A stretch of DNA of 64,000 nt from Devosia equisanguinis (GCF_900631955.1 NZ_UZWD01000022.1:62001-126000); one strand, 5' to 3'; shown: positions 7,802 through 17,146, counted from the first letter of the stretch. The notes: generated from the sequence alone by a model not told the origin. Program-made: numbers and translations.

Positions 7802-9844
7802 TCAGCGCGAAGTCGTGTTGTCCGGCTTCAACAAGGCCGCCATGTCGACCAGCCGGATGAACTCTGCTCGATAGCCGCCGTCATCCACGCCACGCCCGGC
7901 CTGGGCGAGAGCCTTGATCTCCGCCCAACTCATGGCCGAGCCATAGGCGCTCGACTTGATCTTCTGGCCAAAGGCGGCCACCGCCGCGGCAAATTGGGCA
8001 TTGACGCCCGCATCGGCAATATCCCCATAGACCAGATCGGCCGTGACAGGCACTTCGATCAACTGGCTCACCGCGCTATCGGGCATCTTGTAGCGCATCT
8101 TGAGGAAGGCGATCTCATCGCTGCCCTGAGGGCTCTCAGTGCTCCCATAGCGCAAGGGATCGACCTGCCCAGCGCCAACCGGGGTGATTTCGTAAAGCGC
8201 CGTGACCGTTGTCCCAGCCCCGACATCGCCGGCATCGACGGCATCATTGTTGAAATCCTCGCGGTTGAGGTGGCGGGTTTCATACCCGATCAGCCGGTAT
8301 TCCGAGACCACCGCCGGATTGAACTCGACCTGCACCTTCACATCCTTGGCGATGGTGTGGAGGGTGCCGCCGATCTCCTCGACCAGCACTTTCTTGGCCT
8401 CGGCAAAGCTTGAGATATAGCTGGCATTGCCATTGCCGTTCTGTGCCAGGGCCTGCATGGTCGCGTCATCGAGATTGCCGCGTCCAAAGCCCAACACCGA
8501 GAGGCTTATGCCGCTGCCGCGCTTGTCGGCGATGAAGTCCTTGAGCACGTCGGGGTCATCGATGCCGACATTGAAATCGCCATCGGTGGCCAGGATCACG
8601 CGGTTGGTGCCGCCGTCGATCCTGGCCTGCTCGGCCAACCGATAGGCCAGCTCGATCCCCTGCGCGCCCGCCGTGCTGCCGCCGGCCGCGAGCTGGTCGA
8701 GGGCAGCCATGATCTTGGCTTTCTCCGCCGCCGAGGTCGGCTCCAGCGCCACACCGGCCGAACCGGCATAGGTGACGATCGAAACCGTATCATTGTCCGA
8801 AAGCTGGTCCAGCAGCAGGCCAAAGGCCCGTTTCAGCAGCGGCAGCTTGTCGGGGGAGTCCATGGAGCCGGACGTGTCGATGAGGAACACCAGATTGCTC
8901 TTGGTGTCGGCCAGCACCGGCTCAAACCCCTTGATGCCGATCTCCAACAATTGCGTCTTGGCGTTCCAGGGCGTCGGGAACACCGCGATTGTCGGGCGGA
9001 ACGGCACCTCGGCGCTTTCGGCGGCGGGATAATCATAGGGGAAATAGTTGATCAGCTCTTCGATCCGCACGGCATCGCGCTCGGGCACATAGCCATCCTC
9101 GAGCATGCGTCGCACATAGGCATAGCTGGCCGTATCCACATCAAGCGAGAAGGTCGAGACCGGCTCTTCAGCGGCCACCTTCAGCCGCTGCTCCTCAAAG
9201 GCCTCGAAGCTGTCACCGCTGGGCATGCCGGCCTGGCTTGGAGGCATGGCATTATAGCTGTCGGTCAACTGAGCACCTGCCGGCGCCATGGACTGCTGCA
9301 TCAGCGTCGGATTGGCCGCCATGCGCTGCGTCAACATCGGGCTCGGCGCGGGCGGCGGCGCCATCTCGGCCATTGGCACAGGCGCGACGCTGGGCGCGAC
9401 AGGCGCCACTTCTGTCAAAGCATCGGTCTGCACTGCAACTTCCTCGGCCGGCTGCGGCACAACCACAGAGCGGTCCGCATCGGGCGTGGCGTCAGGCTTT
9501 ACCGGTTGGCTCTCTTTGGGCGCCTCCAGGGGAACCACATCGCCACCAGTGGGCGTCAGCGCAGTCGAATTGTAAAGTTGCAGCCCCAAGGGCAGCATCA
9601 ACAGTGCAATGGCAGCAGTACCGATCGGCAAACGCATATCCATGATCGAAATCCTTCTCAGGGAAGTGAAGATGGACATGAGACGGCCACCCGCCGGATT
9701 TCCTTTGGGCATCGGCGCGGTTTTTTTCGCCTGTTCTGCTTCAAAGGCAGCGCGGGCAGCCAGAACGGCTTTGCTGCGGGCAGCGCTGCTCGGCGCAGGG
9801 GCCGCGCCTTTGAGGGTGTCGAAGGGATCGTGGGGATGGCTCAT
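7802..9844 (-). CDS. Membrane-anchored von Willebrand factor A protein (YfbK/DUF3520 type)
   Basis: 680 aa. Residues ~1-60 are a charged, presumably cytoplasmic segment. One membrane helix follows (~70-90, IAALLMLPLGLQLY), then an Ala/Pro-rich linker to ~200, the vWF_A N-terminal region (FSLDVDTASYAYVRRML), the VWA domain with an intact MIDAS DTSGS (~323), and a C-terminal DUF3520-like region. VWA domains bind metal-dependent protein partners. The ATG overlaps the stop of the sigma factor gene by 4 nt (ATGA), so the two are co-translated. This layout (sigma factor, then a single-pass membrane protein with a short cytoplasmic head) is typical of sigma/anti-sigma pairs, but the head lacks a recognisable zinc anti-sigma motif, so that role is inference. 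Confidence 0.85.
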   Translation of the reverse strand: MSHPHDPFDTLKGAAPAPSSAARSKAVLAARAAFEAEQAKKTAPMPKGNPAGGRLMSIFTSLRRISIMDMRLPIGTAAIALLMLPLGLQLYNSTALTPTGGDVVPLEAPKESQPVKPDATPDADRSVVVPQPAEEVAVQTDALTEVAPVAPSVAPVPMAEMAPPPAPSPMLTQRMAANPTLMQQSMAPAGAQLTDSYNAMPPSQAGMPSGDSFEAFEEQRLKVAAEEPVSTFSLDVDTASYAYVRRMLEDGYVPERDAVRIEELINYFPYDYPAAESAEVPFRPTIAVFPTPWNAKTQLLEIGIKGFEPVLADTKSNLVFLIDTSGSMDSPDKLPLLKRAFGLLLDQLSDNDTVSIVTYAGSAGVALEPTSAAEKAKIMAALDQLAAGGSTAGAQGIELAYRLAEQARIDGGTNRVILATDGDFNVGIDDPDVLKDFIADKRGSGISLSVLGFGRGNLDDATMQALAQNGNGNASYISSFAEAKKVLVEEIGGTLHTIAKDVKVQVEFNPAVVSEYRLIGYETRHLNREDFNNDAVDAGDVGAGTTVTALYEITPVGAGQVDPLRYGSTESPQGSDEIAFLKMRYKMPDSAVSQLIEVPVTADLVYGDIADAGVNAQFAAAVAAFGQKIKSSAYGSAMSWAEIKALAQAGRGVDDGGYRAEFIRLVDMAALLKPDNTTSR

Positions 9845-10407
9845 AGCAGAACCCTCAGTGTCTTGCGGGCCTCATGCACATGGAAGGATACGGTCGCCTC
9901 CTTGATGCCCATGATATCGGCAGCTTCAGCGTGGGTGAGTTCCTCGGCATAGACGAGCAGCACCGCATCGCGCTGTTTCTCCGGCAGGCGGCGCACCGCC
10001 TCCCAGAGTTGGCTATTGGTGGCTGCCTGCTCTTGGTCGGCAGCTTGCTCGACAGGAGAAATCTCAGCATAGGCATCGACATTCCTGCCGCGCCTCTTGC
10101 CTGCCCTTTGCCAGTCGCGCACGGCGTTGAGCGTGATGCGATAGACCCAGGACGAGAAGGCGCTGCGCCCATCGAACCCGGCAATGGCCTGGCCAAGTTT
10201 GACGCAGACCTCCTGGGCGATGTCTTCGGCATCATGCCGATTGCCGCACCAGCGCCAGGCGGTGCGAAAGATCGCGTCATACTGCCCCTCGACCAGCTCG
10301 GCAAAGGCATCTGGGTCGCCATTGCGGGCACGCGCCACCAGCGCTTGGACAAGCGTGGCAAAATCAGTGGGGGGTGCGGCGGTCAGTCCCATTATCTCAG
10401 CATGCAC
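9841..10407 (-). CDS. ECF-type RNA polymerase sigma factor
   Basis: 188 aa. Region 2 runs ~20-90 (DAFAELVEGQYDAIFRTAWR, DAEDIAQEVCVK) and region 4 runs ~125-180 (LPEKQRDAVLLVYAEELTHA), so only sigma-2 and sigma-4 domains are present, as in ECF factors. The start is a GTG at 10407 with GGAGAGG six bases upstream; an internal ATG at 10392 has no good ribosome-binding site. Its stop overlaps the VWA membrane protein start. The stimulus is unknown. Confidence 0.88.
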   Translation of the reverse strand: MHAEIMGLTAAPPTDFATLVQALVARARNGDPDAFAELVEGQYDAIFRTAWRWCGNRHDAEDIAQEVCVKLGQAIAGFDGRSAFSSWVYRITLNAVRDWQRAGKRRGRNVDAYAEISPVEQAADQEQAATNSQLWEAVRRLPEKQRDAVLLVYAEELTHAEAADIMGIKEATVSFHVHEARKTLRVLL

Positions 10408-10505
10408 TCGCTGCCTCTCCGCGCTATTCTAGAGCGTAAGACGACGCAGCCGGAGAAATCCTTTGGGGCGTTGCAGAGATTCTTTCGATTTGCGAAGGCG
10501 CCAGC

Positions 10506-10691
10506 ATGAGCGACGACAAACCGGGGCCCTTCGGCCTCAACCGCACCCGCATTTTCCTGCTCGGCATGGGCGCCTTGGTGCTTGTGATCACCATCTCGAT
10601 GATGATGGGTGGCCTCGGCTCCTACAACGCGCTCAAGGAAGCAGCCAATGCCGCCAAGGAACCAACGGCAGAGCAGTTGAGCGGGAACTGA
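10506..10691 (+). CDS. Small single-pass membrane protein, unknown function
   Basis: 61 aa: a charged N-terminus (MSDDKPGPFGLNRTR), one hydrophobic helix (residues ~17-38, containing LLGMGALVLVITISMMMGG) and a polar C-terminus. GAAGG lies about 7 nt before the ATG. It is divergent from the ECF sigma factor gene with under 100 bp between them, so it might be under that factor's control, but no promoter match was established. The family was not recognised. Confidence 0.6.
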   Translation: MSDDKPGPFGLNRTRIFLLGMGALVLVITISMMMGGLGSYNALKEAANAAKEPTAEQLSGN

Positions 10692-10705
10692 CCTGGCGCT
10701 TTTGC

Positions 10706-10727
10706 CTTCTCCCGCTGCCGGGAGAAG
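10706..10727. repeat. Short inverted repeat (REP-like or terminator)
   Basis: CTTCTCCCG and CGGGAGAAG form a perfect 9-bp stem with a 4-nt loop between the small membrane gene and the end of mnmA. No T-run follows. Its arms resemble the CCTCTCC..GGAGAGG hairpin at 7736. Confidence 0.45.
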
Positions 10728-10764
10728 ATGGATCGTGCAAAGCAATGTCCTCAGCGGGACTGTT

Positions 10765-11916
10765 CTAAGCCACCAGGGCCTGGGGCACCGCCTCGGCAAT
10801 GAACCCGCCGCCCAGCACTTCGCTGGTCGTGCCGTCGTCGGCGTAGAACACACAGGCCTGGCCCGGCGAAATGCCGTATTCGCCTGAGACCAGAGTGACA
10901 TAAACCGCGCCGTCGCGCATCTGGATCACCGCTGGCTGCGGACCGCGCGTCGAGCGCACCTTGACCTCGACCGGCGCGCCATTGCCGGCGCTGGCTTCCG
11001 CCAGCGGCAGACCGCCCAGCCAGTTCACATCGCGCAACCGCACCGTATGGGTCCTCAGCGCTTCGCGCGGGCCAACGATGACGCGGCCGCTGCGATGGTC
11101 GAGCTTGACCACGTAAAGCGGCTCTCCGGCAGCAACGCCGAGCCCCTTGCGCTGGCCGATCGTGTAATTGACGATGCCATTGTGCTCGCCGAGGACGCGC
11201 CCATCCAGATGCACGATCTCGCCCTTGGCCATGGCTTCGGGATGTATCTTGGCGATGATATCGGCATATTTGCCCTGCGGCACGAAGCAGATGTCCTGGC
11301 TATCATGCTTTTCGGCAATCTCGAGCCCGAATTCCCGCGCCAATTCACGCACCGCCGCCTTGCTCATGCCACCCAAAGGAAAGCGCAGGAAATCCAGCTG
11401 CGCCTGGGTTGTGGCAAAGAGGAAATAGGACTGGTCGCGATCGCTGTCGACGGGCCGGAAGAGGTGGCGTCGTCCATCCTCGCCGAGCCGGGTCTGCACA
11501 TAATGGCCGGTAGCCAACACGTCAGCCCCCAGATCCTGCGCCACCTGCATCAGATCGACAAACTTGACCGACTGGTTGCAGGCAATGCAGGGCACCGGTG
11601 TTTCACCCTGCTGATAGGCATTGGCGAAGGGCTCGATGACGGCGTTTTTGAAGCGCTCTTCATAGTCGAGCACGTAATGGGGAATCCCCAGCTTGGCGGC
11701 CACGCGACGGGCGTCATGGATATCTTGCCCGGCGCAGCATGCGCCCTTGCGGTGAATGGCTTCGCCATGATCGTAAAGCTGCAGCGTCACGCCGACGACG
11801 TCATAGCCCTCTCGAGCCAGCAAACCGGCAACAACCGACGAATCCACGCCTCCGGACATGGCGACGACGACGCGCGTGTCCTCCGGGCGCTTGGCAATAT
11901 CAAGCGAGTTCAGCAT
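10765..11916 (-). CDS. mnmA: tRNA-specific 2-thiouridylase MnmA
   Basis: 383 aa, full length for the family. The PP-loop ATPase motif is [10 protein letters not shown] (~20). The catalytic cysteines are visible in PCIACN (~120) and DICFVP (~220), and the tRNA-binding region includes GHYVQTR. It thiolates U34 of tRNA-Lys, -Glu and -Gln with ATP and relayed sulfur, in the cytoplasm. The start at 11916 has GAAGGAAAG just upstream; the open frame extends 300 codons further but that extension is non-conserved. The gene is divergent from fliK. Confidence 0.96.
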   Translation of the reverse strand: MLNSLDIAKRPEDTRVVVAMSGGVDSSVVAGLLAREGYDVVGVTLQLYDHGEAIHRKGACCAGQDIHDARRVAAKLGIPHYVLDYEERFKNAVIEPFANAYQQGETPVPCIACNQSVKFVDLMQVAQDLGADVLATGHYVQTRLGEDGRRHLFRPVDSDRDQSYFLFATTQAQLDFLRFPLGGMSKAAVRELAREFGLEIAEKHDSQDICFVPQGKYADIIAKIHPEAMAKGEIVHLDGRVLGEHNGIVNYTIGQRKGLGVAAGEPLYVVKLDHRSGRVIVGPREALRTHTVRLRDVNWLGGLPLAEASAGNGAPVEVKVRSTRGPQPAVIQMRDGAVYVTLVSGEYGISPGQACVFYADDGTTSEVLGGGFIAEAVPQALVA

Positions 11917-12115
11917 CTTTCCTTCGTTCCGGTTGGGTTCAAGGGCCAGCGGAAACTGTGGGCGGCCTTTTACGCCGGACGGCGCCCTCTGTCCATTCAC
12001 ACCCGGCAGCTCTTGCCGGTCTATGGGCCTTTCCAACCTAGAGGCCCAAGCGTCGCTGCTATTCAGGCTCCATCTAACATATTGTTTTCGTTGATTTTCC
12101 CTGCAAAACACCGAC

Positions 12116-12131
12116 TGGCAAGGCAATTGCA
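12116..12131 (+). promoter_or_regulatory. Sigma-54 (-24/-12) promoter of fliK-flgD
   Basis: TGGCAAG-GCAA-TTGCA matches the sigma-54 consensus TGGCACG-N4-TTGCW at all but one position, with the required GG-to-GC spacing. It lies about 40 bp before the fliK start. FlbD, encoded 7 kb downstream, is a sigma-54-type activator of flagellar genes in Caulobacter, so this is its likely target. Confidence 0.7.
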
Positions 12132-12169
12132 TTGTCTCTTCCGGATACGACTTTGCGCGGGGATCGCAC

Positions 12170-13663
12170 ATGGCATCGGCAACAAATCTTCTGGGGGCAG
12201 CAATCGGTGCCATTGCCGACAAAGCCTTGGGCAAGACAACTGCCAAGGTCGAGCTCAATGGCAGCTCCTTCCGCTCGATACTGGAACGCTCGAGCCCGCC
12301 GCAGGACAACGCCGCCCACCGCACCGAGCGCAGTAGCCAGTCACAGATCGAGGTGACCATCGATCGGTCGACACCGCGCCGTGACCTGCACAGCGCCAAA
12401 TCGGACGACGCTGCCCCTGTTACCAATGACACCGAAAAGGACACGGAAACCGCCGAGGCGCCCAAGGAGATGGTGGCGCTGGTCAATGCACTGTCGGCTA
12501 TCAAGACAAGTCTCGACGCCGGCCAGCCCATCGATCCAGCACTCATCGACCAGGTAGAGACGGCGCTGCAGGACCTGGCCGCCATGCTCGGCATCGACCT
12601 CTCAGCGCAGCTGCAGCAGCAAGACCTGAGCGCAGCAGACGGACCGATGGCTGGCCTGGTGCAGATGATGAACCAGCTCGCCCAGCCCGATGCCACGCCC
12701 GAGATCGCCCAGCGCCTGGCGGGCCTGCAAGATAAACTTGGAGCACTGCTCACCCAACTGCAGAGCGAGGATGTCCCACCCGACCTTCTGGCCAAGGCCG
12801 GTTTCGACGCCACCAAGGCTATGGATCCGAACCTCGAAGCCGCCCTTCAGCGCCTAACCGCCACGACAGTCCCCGATGAGCCAAAACTGGCGACCCCGGA
12901 GCTGAAGCTGCCGGAAGTTGCACTCACTGGCAAGCCAGCTATAGACAAATCCTCGGAGGCGCCCGTTCAGGCCGAGACGACGACCGAGCCCAAGCCAAAG
13001 CTTGAAGCAAGTGCATCAGCAGCCGCTGCTTCGGATACGACAGACGGTGACAAACTCAATGAAGATCGTCCTTCTCACGCAGCACGACGCGACACGCATG
13101 CGACGCCGCCTCCGGCCATCGACGCATCCGGCAATGCGGCTCCGTCCCAGCCGGGCCAGCAGGAAACCATCCGCCTTGATGCCGCCGCCAACCCGCGCAT
13201 CATCCAGACCGGCTACCAGACCAGCCAGCAGCAGCTCAATCTGCCGCAGATCGCCTTCGAAATGGCCCGCCAGGTCGGCGACGGCAATACGCGCTTCCAG
13301 ATCCGCCTCGACCCACCCGAGCTTGGGCGCATCGACGTGCGGCTGGAAATCGACAAGGGCGGCCAGGTGCTTGCGCGGCTGACCGTCGAGAAATCCGAGA
13401 CCCTCGACCTGATGCAGCGTGATCAGCGCGCCTTGCAACAGGCGCTGCAGCAGGCGGGTCTCGACAGCAGCAAGACCAATCTTGAATTTTCGCTGAAGCA
13501 GAACCCGTTTGCCGGTGGACAGCCAGGCGATGGGCGGCAGGATGGCGCCCACCATGGCGACGCTGACGGCGCAGTCCGCAGCGATGAGCCCGAAGAAGCC
13601 CTGCCCGCCGTCAATCTCTACCGTGGGGCCCTCCAGGCCAGCGGTCTCAACATCATAGCCTGA
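12170..13663 (+). CDS. fliK: Flagellar hook-length control protein FliK
   Basis: 497 aa. Residues 1-330 are poorly conserved, rich in Ala/Gln/Pro/Thr, as usual for the ruler part. Residues ~360-460 form the conserved FliK C-terminal (Flg_hook) domain: [20 protein letters not shown] and [14 protein letters not shown] text. FliK measures hook length and switches export specificity at FlhB. It is followed after 10 nt by flgD. A sigma-54-type promoter precedes it, consistent with a late hook gene. Confidence 0.9.
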   Translation: MASATNLLGAAIGAIADKALGKTTAKVELNGSSFRSILERSSPPQDNAAHRTERSSQSQIEVTIDRSTPRRDLHSAKSDDAAPVTNDTEKDTETAEAPKEMVALVNALSAIKTSLDAGQPIDPALIDQVETALQDLAAMLGIDLSAQLQQQDLSAADGPMAGLVQMMNQLAQPDATPEIAQRLAGLQDKLGALLTQLQSEDVPPDLLAKAGFDATKAMDPNLEAALQRLTATTVPDEPKLATPELKLPEVALTGKPAIDKSSEAPVQAETTTEPKPKLEASASAAAASDTTDGDKLNEDRPSHAARRDTHATPPPAIDASGNAAPSQPGQQETIRLDAAANPRIIQTGYQTSQQQLNLPQIAFEMARQVGDGNTRFQIRLDPPELGRIDVRLEIDKGGQVLARLTVEKSETLDLMQRDQRALQQALQQAGLDSSKTNLEFSLKQNPFAGGQPGDGRQDGAHHGDADGAVRSDEPEEALPAVNLYRGALQASGLNIIA

Positions 13664-13673
13664 GGAGGCGTTC

Positions 13674-14369
13674 ATGGCCGTCAGTGGCGTTTCCGGCAGC
13701 AATGGTGCATCGACCCTAGCAGGGTCGCGCTCGACCATTGCGCAGAACTTCGACACCTTTCTCAGCATTCTCACCACCCAACTGAAGAACCAGAACCCTC
13801 TGGATCCGTTGGATACCAACCAGTTTACCCAGCAACTGGTGCAGTTCACCGGCGTGGAGCAGCAGCTCAAGACCAACCAGTTCCTCGAGGCGCTGCTGCT
13901 CAACACGCAGAACGCCTCGCGCTCCGATACCGTATCCTATATCGGCAAGCAGGTTTCGGCCTCCGGCAAGACCTCCGAACTCAAGGGCGGCAGCGCCGGC
14001 TGGAACTACAATGCCTCGGCCCAGGTCGCCAATGCCTCGGTCACCATCAAAAATGCGGCAGGCAATGTGGTTTACACCCAGCAGGGCTCGCTCAATGCCG
14101 GACCCGGCTCTTTCGTCTGGGATGGCGTCGGCAGTGACGGCACGCAATATCCCGAAGGCCTTTACAGTCTGGAGATCGTCGGCACCAATCTCTCGGGCAA
14201 CCCGGTCAAGGTATCCACTGCCTCCGTCGGCGTGGTCACGGCTGTCGACTTCTCCGGCAGCGAGCCGGTGCTTACGGTGGGCCGCTACAAGGTCGCGCTC
14301 AAGGATGTCACCGATGTCAGCCTGGTGGCAGCTACCACCACGCCCGCCACCAACGATACGGACGATTGA
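13674..14369 (+). CDS. flgD: Flagellar hook assembly (cap) protein FlgD
   Basis: 231 aa. The N-terminal signature NFDTFLSILTTQLKNQNPLD (~22-41) is diagnostic, followed by FTQQLVQFTGVEQQLKTN. The C-terminal half (~90-215) is the FlgD Tudor/Ig-like domain (GSFVWDGVGSDGTQYPEGLY). FlgD caps the growing hook and guides FlgE polymerisation. A GAGGAG ribosome-binding site sits in the 10-nt gap after fliK, so the two form an operon. Confidence 0.94.
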   Translation: MAVSGVSGSNGASTLAGSRSTIAQNFDTFLSILTTQLKNQNPLDPLDTNQFTQQLVQFTGVEQQLKTNQFLEALLLNTQNASRSDTVSYIGKQVSASGKTSELKGGSAGWNYNASAQVANASVTIKNAAGNVVYTQQGSLNAGPGSFVWDGVGSDGTQYPEGLYSLEIVGTNLSGNPVKVSTASVGVVTAVDFSGSEPVLTVGRYKVALKDVTDVSLVAATTTPATNDTDD

Positions 14370-14420
14370 AGCGAACTTTCGCCCCCGTCCGTCGACCCTC
14401 AGCAAGCGCCCAATCTCTCC

Positions 14421-14453
14421 CCAGCCGGACCCCAACCAAGTCCGGCTGGCTTT
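14421..14453 (+). terminator. Intrinsic terminator after flgD
   Basis: CCAGCCGGAC pairs with GTCCGGCTGG (10 bp) and is followed by CTTTGTTT. A second small hairpin, GTTTCAA-TTGC-TTGAAAC, lies at 14454-14471. Together they isolate fliK-flgD from sciP. Confidence 0.8.
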
Positions 14454-14505
14454 GTTTCAATTGCTTGAAACAGAATAGCTTTCTTAACCTGTTGTAAGTT
14501 TCCCC

Positions 14506-14520
14506 TTAGGGGTATTTTAA
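14506..14520 (+). promoter_or_regulatory. Candidate CtrA box upstream of sciP
   Basis: TTAG-GGGTATT-TTAA differs from TTAA-N7-TTAA at one base. A weaker copy, TTAA-CCTGTTG-TAAG, lies at 14484-14498, and CCCCT-T-AGGGG at 14502-14512 is a palindrome overlapping the box. sciP starts 52 bp downstream. In Caulobacter sciP is activated by CtrA and SciP then represses CtrA targets. The match here is by eye. Confidence 0.5.
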
Positions 14521-14571
14521 GGCCGCTGCCCTACTCTTGCCTACATATGGTCAGGTTGAGTAGAGAGTAAA

Positions 14572-14850
14572 ATGACCGTACAGATGCGTCCACGCGTAAA
14601 GTACGTTATTGGGCCGGATGGCAGTCCGCTGACGATCGCCGACCTGCCTCCCGCCAATACCCGCCGTTGGGTCATTCGGCGTAAAGCCGAAGTTGTTGCT
14701 GCAGTGCGCGGCGGCCTGCTCAGCCTTGAAGAAGCCTGCGAACGCTACACTTTGAGCGTTGACGAGTTTCTGAATTGGCAGGCAGCGATCGACAAGCACG
14801 GTCTGGCTGGTTTGAGAACCACCTGGATTCAGCACTACCGCGAAGGCTGA
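14572..14850 (+). CDS. sciP: SciP, DUF1153 antagonist of CtrA-activated transcription
   Basis: 92 aa, full length for DUF1153. The conserved core KYVIGPDGSPLTIADLPPAN and the helix-turn-helix (AAVRGGLLSLEEACERYTLS) are intact. SciP binds CtrA and/or its promoters and blocks RNA polymerase recruitment in G1 cells. It sits between flgD and fliF, beside the flagellar genes it is expected to regulate, as in other alphaproteobacteria. Candidate CtrA boxes upstream suggest a negative feedback loop. Confidence 0.93.
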   Translation: MTVQMRPRVKYVIGPDGSPLTIADLPPANTRRWVIRRKAEVVAAVRGGLLSLEEACERYTLSVDEFLNWQAAIDKHGLAGLRTTWIQHYREG

Positions 14851-14897
14851 TCGGACTTCCGATCACCAAGCGCCACGGCGGCTCATGCCACGAACTA

Positions 14898-14925
14898 AAG
14901 CCCGTCGGGTCCGCCCGGCGGGCTT
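14898..14925 (+). terminator. Terminator after sciP
   Basis: AAGCCCGTCGGG and CCCGGCGGGCTT form a 12-bp stem (one G-U) with a TCCG loop, 47 nt after the sciP stop. The trailing T-run is only two bases within the stem, so efficiency is uncertain. Confidence 0.65.
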
Positions 14926-15401
14926 GAACGCGTCGAAATGGGGGCAGGGCGTCCCCGGTCGCACCCATCTCGCTCCAGCGGAATGCTGCGCATCCCCCGA
15001 CAATAATTCCAGGCTGCCAGCATAATCAGCTTTGCCGCCAGGCAGAAGCGGCATCAGCGAGAACGCGAAATCGCCGATTCAGACGCCAGCCGGCGTCTAC
15101 AGCGATGTGCGCGTCAAAATCTCCATTCGAACCGCCCGGTTTCCCAAAATCCGTTAACGCCAAAGGACAAAGTCTTCCGCCATCAGCCTTGGGATTAAGC
15201 GTCAGGCGGTCGGCAACCTGGGGTGCTTTACGGGCAGGAACAATTCTCGCGCTCATGGGCGCTACCCAGTTCCCCTGGTGCTTGAACGGCATTGCGGACG
15301 TCGACTGCGGTCACCTGGCCCCTTACAGGCCGTATTTCATTCACCAAATCTGCACCTTAACCCGGCATTTTCTGCCCAATTTCGCAAGCTGCAACAGCTG
15401 G
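14926..15401. other. Gene-free stretch between sciP and fliF
   Basis: About 475 bp with no convincing gene. Overlapping open frames on both strands (15026-15292 minus, 15105-15431 plus) have no recognisable family and no ribosome-binding site, and contradict each other. I see no tRNA, CRISPR or transposon end. It becomes AT-rich towards the right, where the fliF promoter begins. Confidence 0.5.
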
Positions 15402-15416
15402 TTAATAACTTATTTA
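15402..15416 (+). promoter_or_regulatory. Candidate CtrA box upstream of fliF
   Basis: TTAA-TAACTTA-TTTA differs by one base from TTAA-N7-TTAA and lies 76 bp before the proposed GTG start. In Caulobacter the fliF operon is a direct CtrA target with the box near -35. Confidence 0.5.
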
Positions 15417-15491
15417 CCATCCGGTAGGTAATTTTTGCCCAGCGGTCGACGGGAGCTCCGATGGTCGCGCTGGAAGGCATCGAGTGGCGGC

Positions 15492-17141
15492 GTGGAAAGT
15501 CTAACCAACCTTATTAACCGGATCGGACTGCCGCGAATGGCCGCAATGGCCATGGTGGCGGTGCTGATGCTCGGCTTTTTCGCCTTCCTGATTTTGCGGG
15601 CCCAGACCCCCAATCTCGCACCGCTCTATTCCGGCCTCAGCCTCGAAGATTCGTCCTCGATCATCAGCGAGCTCCAGACCTCCAACGTTGCCTATGAACT
15701 GCGCGGCGAAGGCGACACCATCCTTGTACCACGCGACCAGATCACCACCCTGCGCATGCAGCTGGCCGGCAAGGGCCTGCCGACGCGTGGCCAGGTCGGT
15801 TATGAAATCTTCGACCAGCAGTCGACACTGGGCGCCACCAGCTTCGTGCAAAACATCAACAATGTCCGCGCGCTCGAAGGCGAATTGGCCCGCACCATCT
15901 CCTCGCTGAACCGCATCAAGAGCGCGCGTGTGCATCTGGTGCTGCCCGAACGCGAATTGTTTCGCCGCGAGCGCAAGGACCCGTCGGCCTCCATCGTTCT
16001 GGGCGTGCGTGGCGAATTGAGCGCCGGCGAAATTCGCGCCATCCAGCATATGGTTGCCTCCGCCATCGAGGGCCTGTCCCCCGGCCGCGTGTCCATCGTC
16101 GACGATCAGGGCAATCTGCTGGCTTCTGGGACAGAACAGGACGAGGCCGGTTTGATCTCCGGCCAGGCCGCCGAGCGGACACTGGGCTTCGAGAACCGTC
16201 TGCGCACCCGCGTCGAGGACATGCTGGCCAATGTGGTGGGCATGGGTCGGGCGCGCGTCGAGGTAACCGCCGAGCTCGATTTCAATCGGTCCACCACCAC
16301 GCAGGAAACCTTCGATCCCGAAGGCCAGGTGGTCCGCTCGACCCAGACCCGCGAACAGCAGAACGTGGCCGGTGCCAATAACGGCCAGGTCACCGTTGCC
16401 AACGAACTGCCCGGTGCCAGCCCAGCGGCCGCAAATGGTGGCGCGACCGAACAGGGCAGCTCCACCGAAGAAATCGTCAATTTCGAGATTTCCAAGACCA
16501 CCCAGACCGCCGTCACCGAAGCCGGCTCCATCAAGCGACTGTCCGTTGCCGTGGTGGTCGATGGCGCCTATGCCGACGACGGCCAGGGCAATCTTGTCTA
16601 TACCCCGCGCAGCGCCGACGAGATCACCCAGATCCAGACCCTGGTGCGCTCCGCCGTCGGCTATTCCGTGGAGCGCGGCGACAGCGTCGAAGTGGTCAAT
16701 ATGCAGTTTGCAGAGCGCCCGAGCCTGGGCAGCGATGGCACCAATGCCGATGCAGGCCTGTTCGACTTCACCCGTGATGACATCATGAACGGCGCCGAAA
16801 TGGCCGTGACCCTGCTGATCGCGCTGGCTCTGGTCTTCTTCGTCATGCGTCCGCTGCTCAAGAAAGTCATCACCCCCGAGCAGCCGCCGCTGGCCTTGCC
16901 GCAGGCCGCTGATCTCGCTCATAACGGCGTTCTGACCGCCGACGGCCAAGTGGTCGGCAAGGATCTCGCGGCCATCGAAGAGCCGCCGGAGCCGGGCGAC
17001 AAGACTCCTGATTGGGTCGCCAATGCCAAGTCGATGGGCGAAACCCAATTGCAGACGCTCAAAACCGTTGGTTCGCTCGTGGAAGAGAACCCACAGCAGG
17101 CCGCCCTCATCGTCCGTGACTGGTTGGGGAGCGCTGCGTAA
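15492..17141 (+). CDS. fliF: Flagellar MS-ring protein FliF
   Basis: 549 aa. The first membrane helix is at ~18-37 ([20 protein letters not shown]), the second at ~438-457 ([17 protein letters not shown]). Between them are the YscJ/FliF ring-building domain ([34 protein letters not shown]) and the FliF C-terminal domain. The cytoplasmic tail that binds FliG ends [27 protein letters not shown] at 15435 opens the frame earlier, but GTG 15492 gives the family-typical N-terminus [12 protein letters not shown]. First gene of fliF-fliG-fliH-fliN-flbD. Confidence 0.93.
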   Translation: MESLTNLINRIGLPRMAAMAMVAVLMLGFFAFLILRAQTPNLAPLYSGLSLEDSSSIISELQTSNVAYELRGEGDTILVPRDQITTLRMQLAGKGLPTRGQVGYEIFDQQSTLGATSFVQNINNVRALEGELARTISSLNRIKSARVHLVLPERELFRRERKDPSASIVLGVRGELSAGEIRAIQHMVASAIEGLSPGRVSIVDDQGNLLASGTEQDEAGLISGQAAERTLGFENRLRTRVEDMLANVVGMGRARVEVTAELDFNRSTTTQETFDPEGQVVRSTQTREQQNVAGANNGQVTVANELPGASPAAANGGATEQGSSTEEIVNFEISKTTQTAVTEAGSIKRLSVAVVVDGAYADDGQGNLVYTPRSADEITQIQTLVRSAVGYSVERGDSVEVVNMQFAERPSLGSDGTNADAGLFDFTRDDIMNGAEMAVTLLIALALVFFVMRPLLKKVITPEQPPLALPQAADLAHNGVLTADGQVVGKDLAAIEEPPEPGDKTPDWVANAKSMGETQLQTLKTVGSLVEENPQQAALIVRDWLGSAA

Positions 17142-17146
17142 CAGCC

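Noticed and set aside
11917..12816. N-terminal extension of mnmA by 300 codons
   Set aside because: It overlaps fliK antisense, lacks conservation, and a good ribosome-binding site precedes the ATG at 11916.
15026..15431. Overlapping 88-aa (minus) and 108-aa (plus) frames between sciP and fliF
   Set aside because: No ribosome-binding sites, no motifs, and they overlap each other; treated as non-coding.
15501..17048. 515-aa open frame opposite fliF
   Set aside because: His/Gly/Gln-rich shadow with no recognisable domain; fliF on the plus strand is certain.
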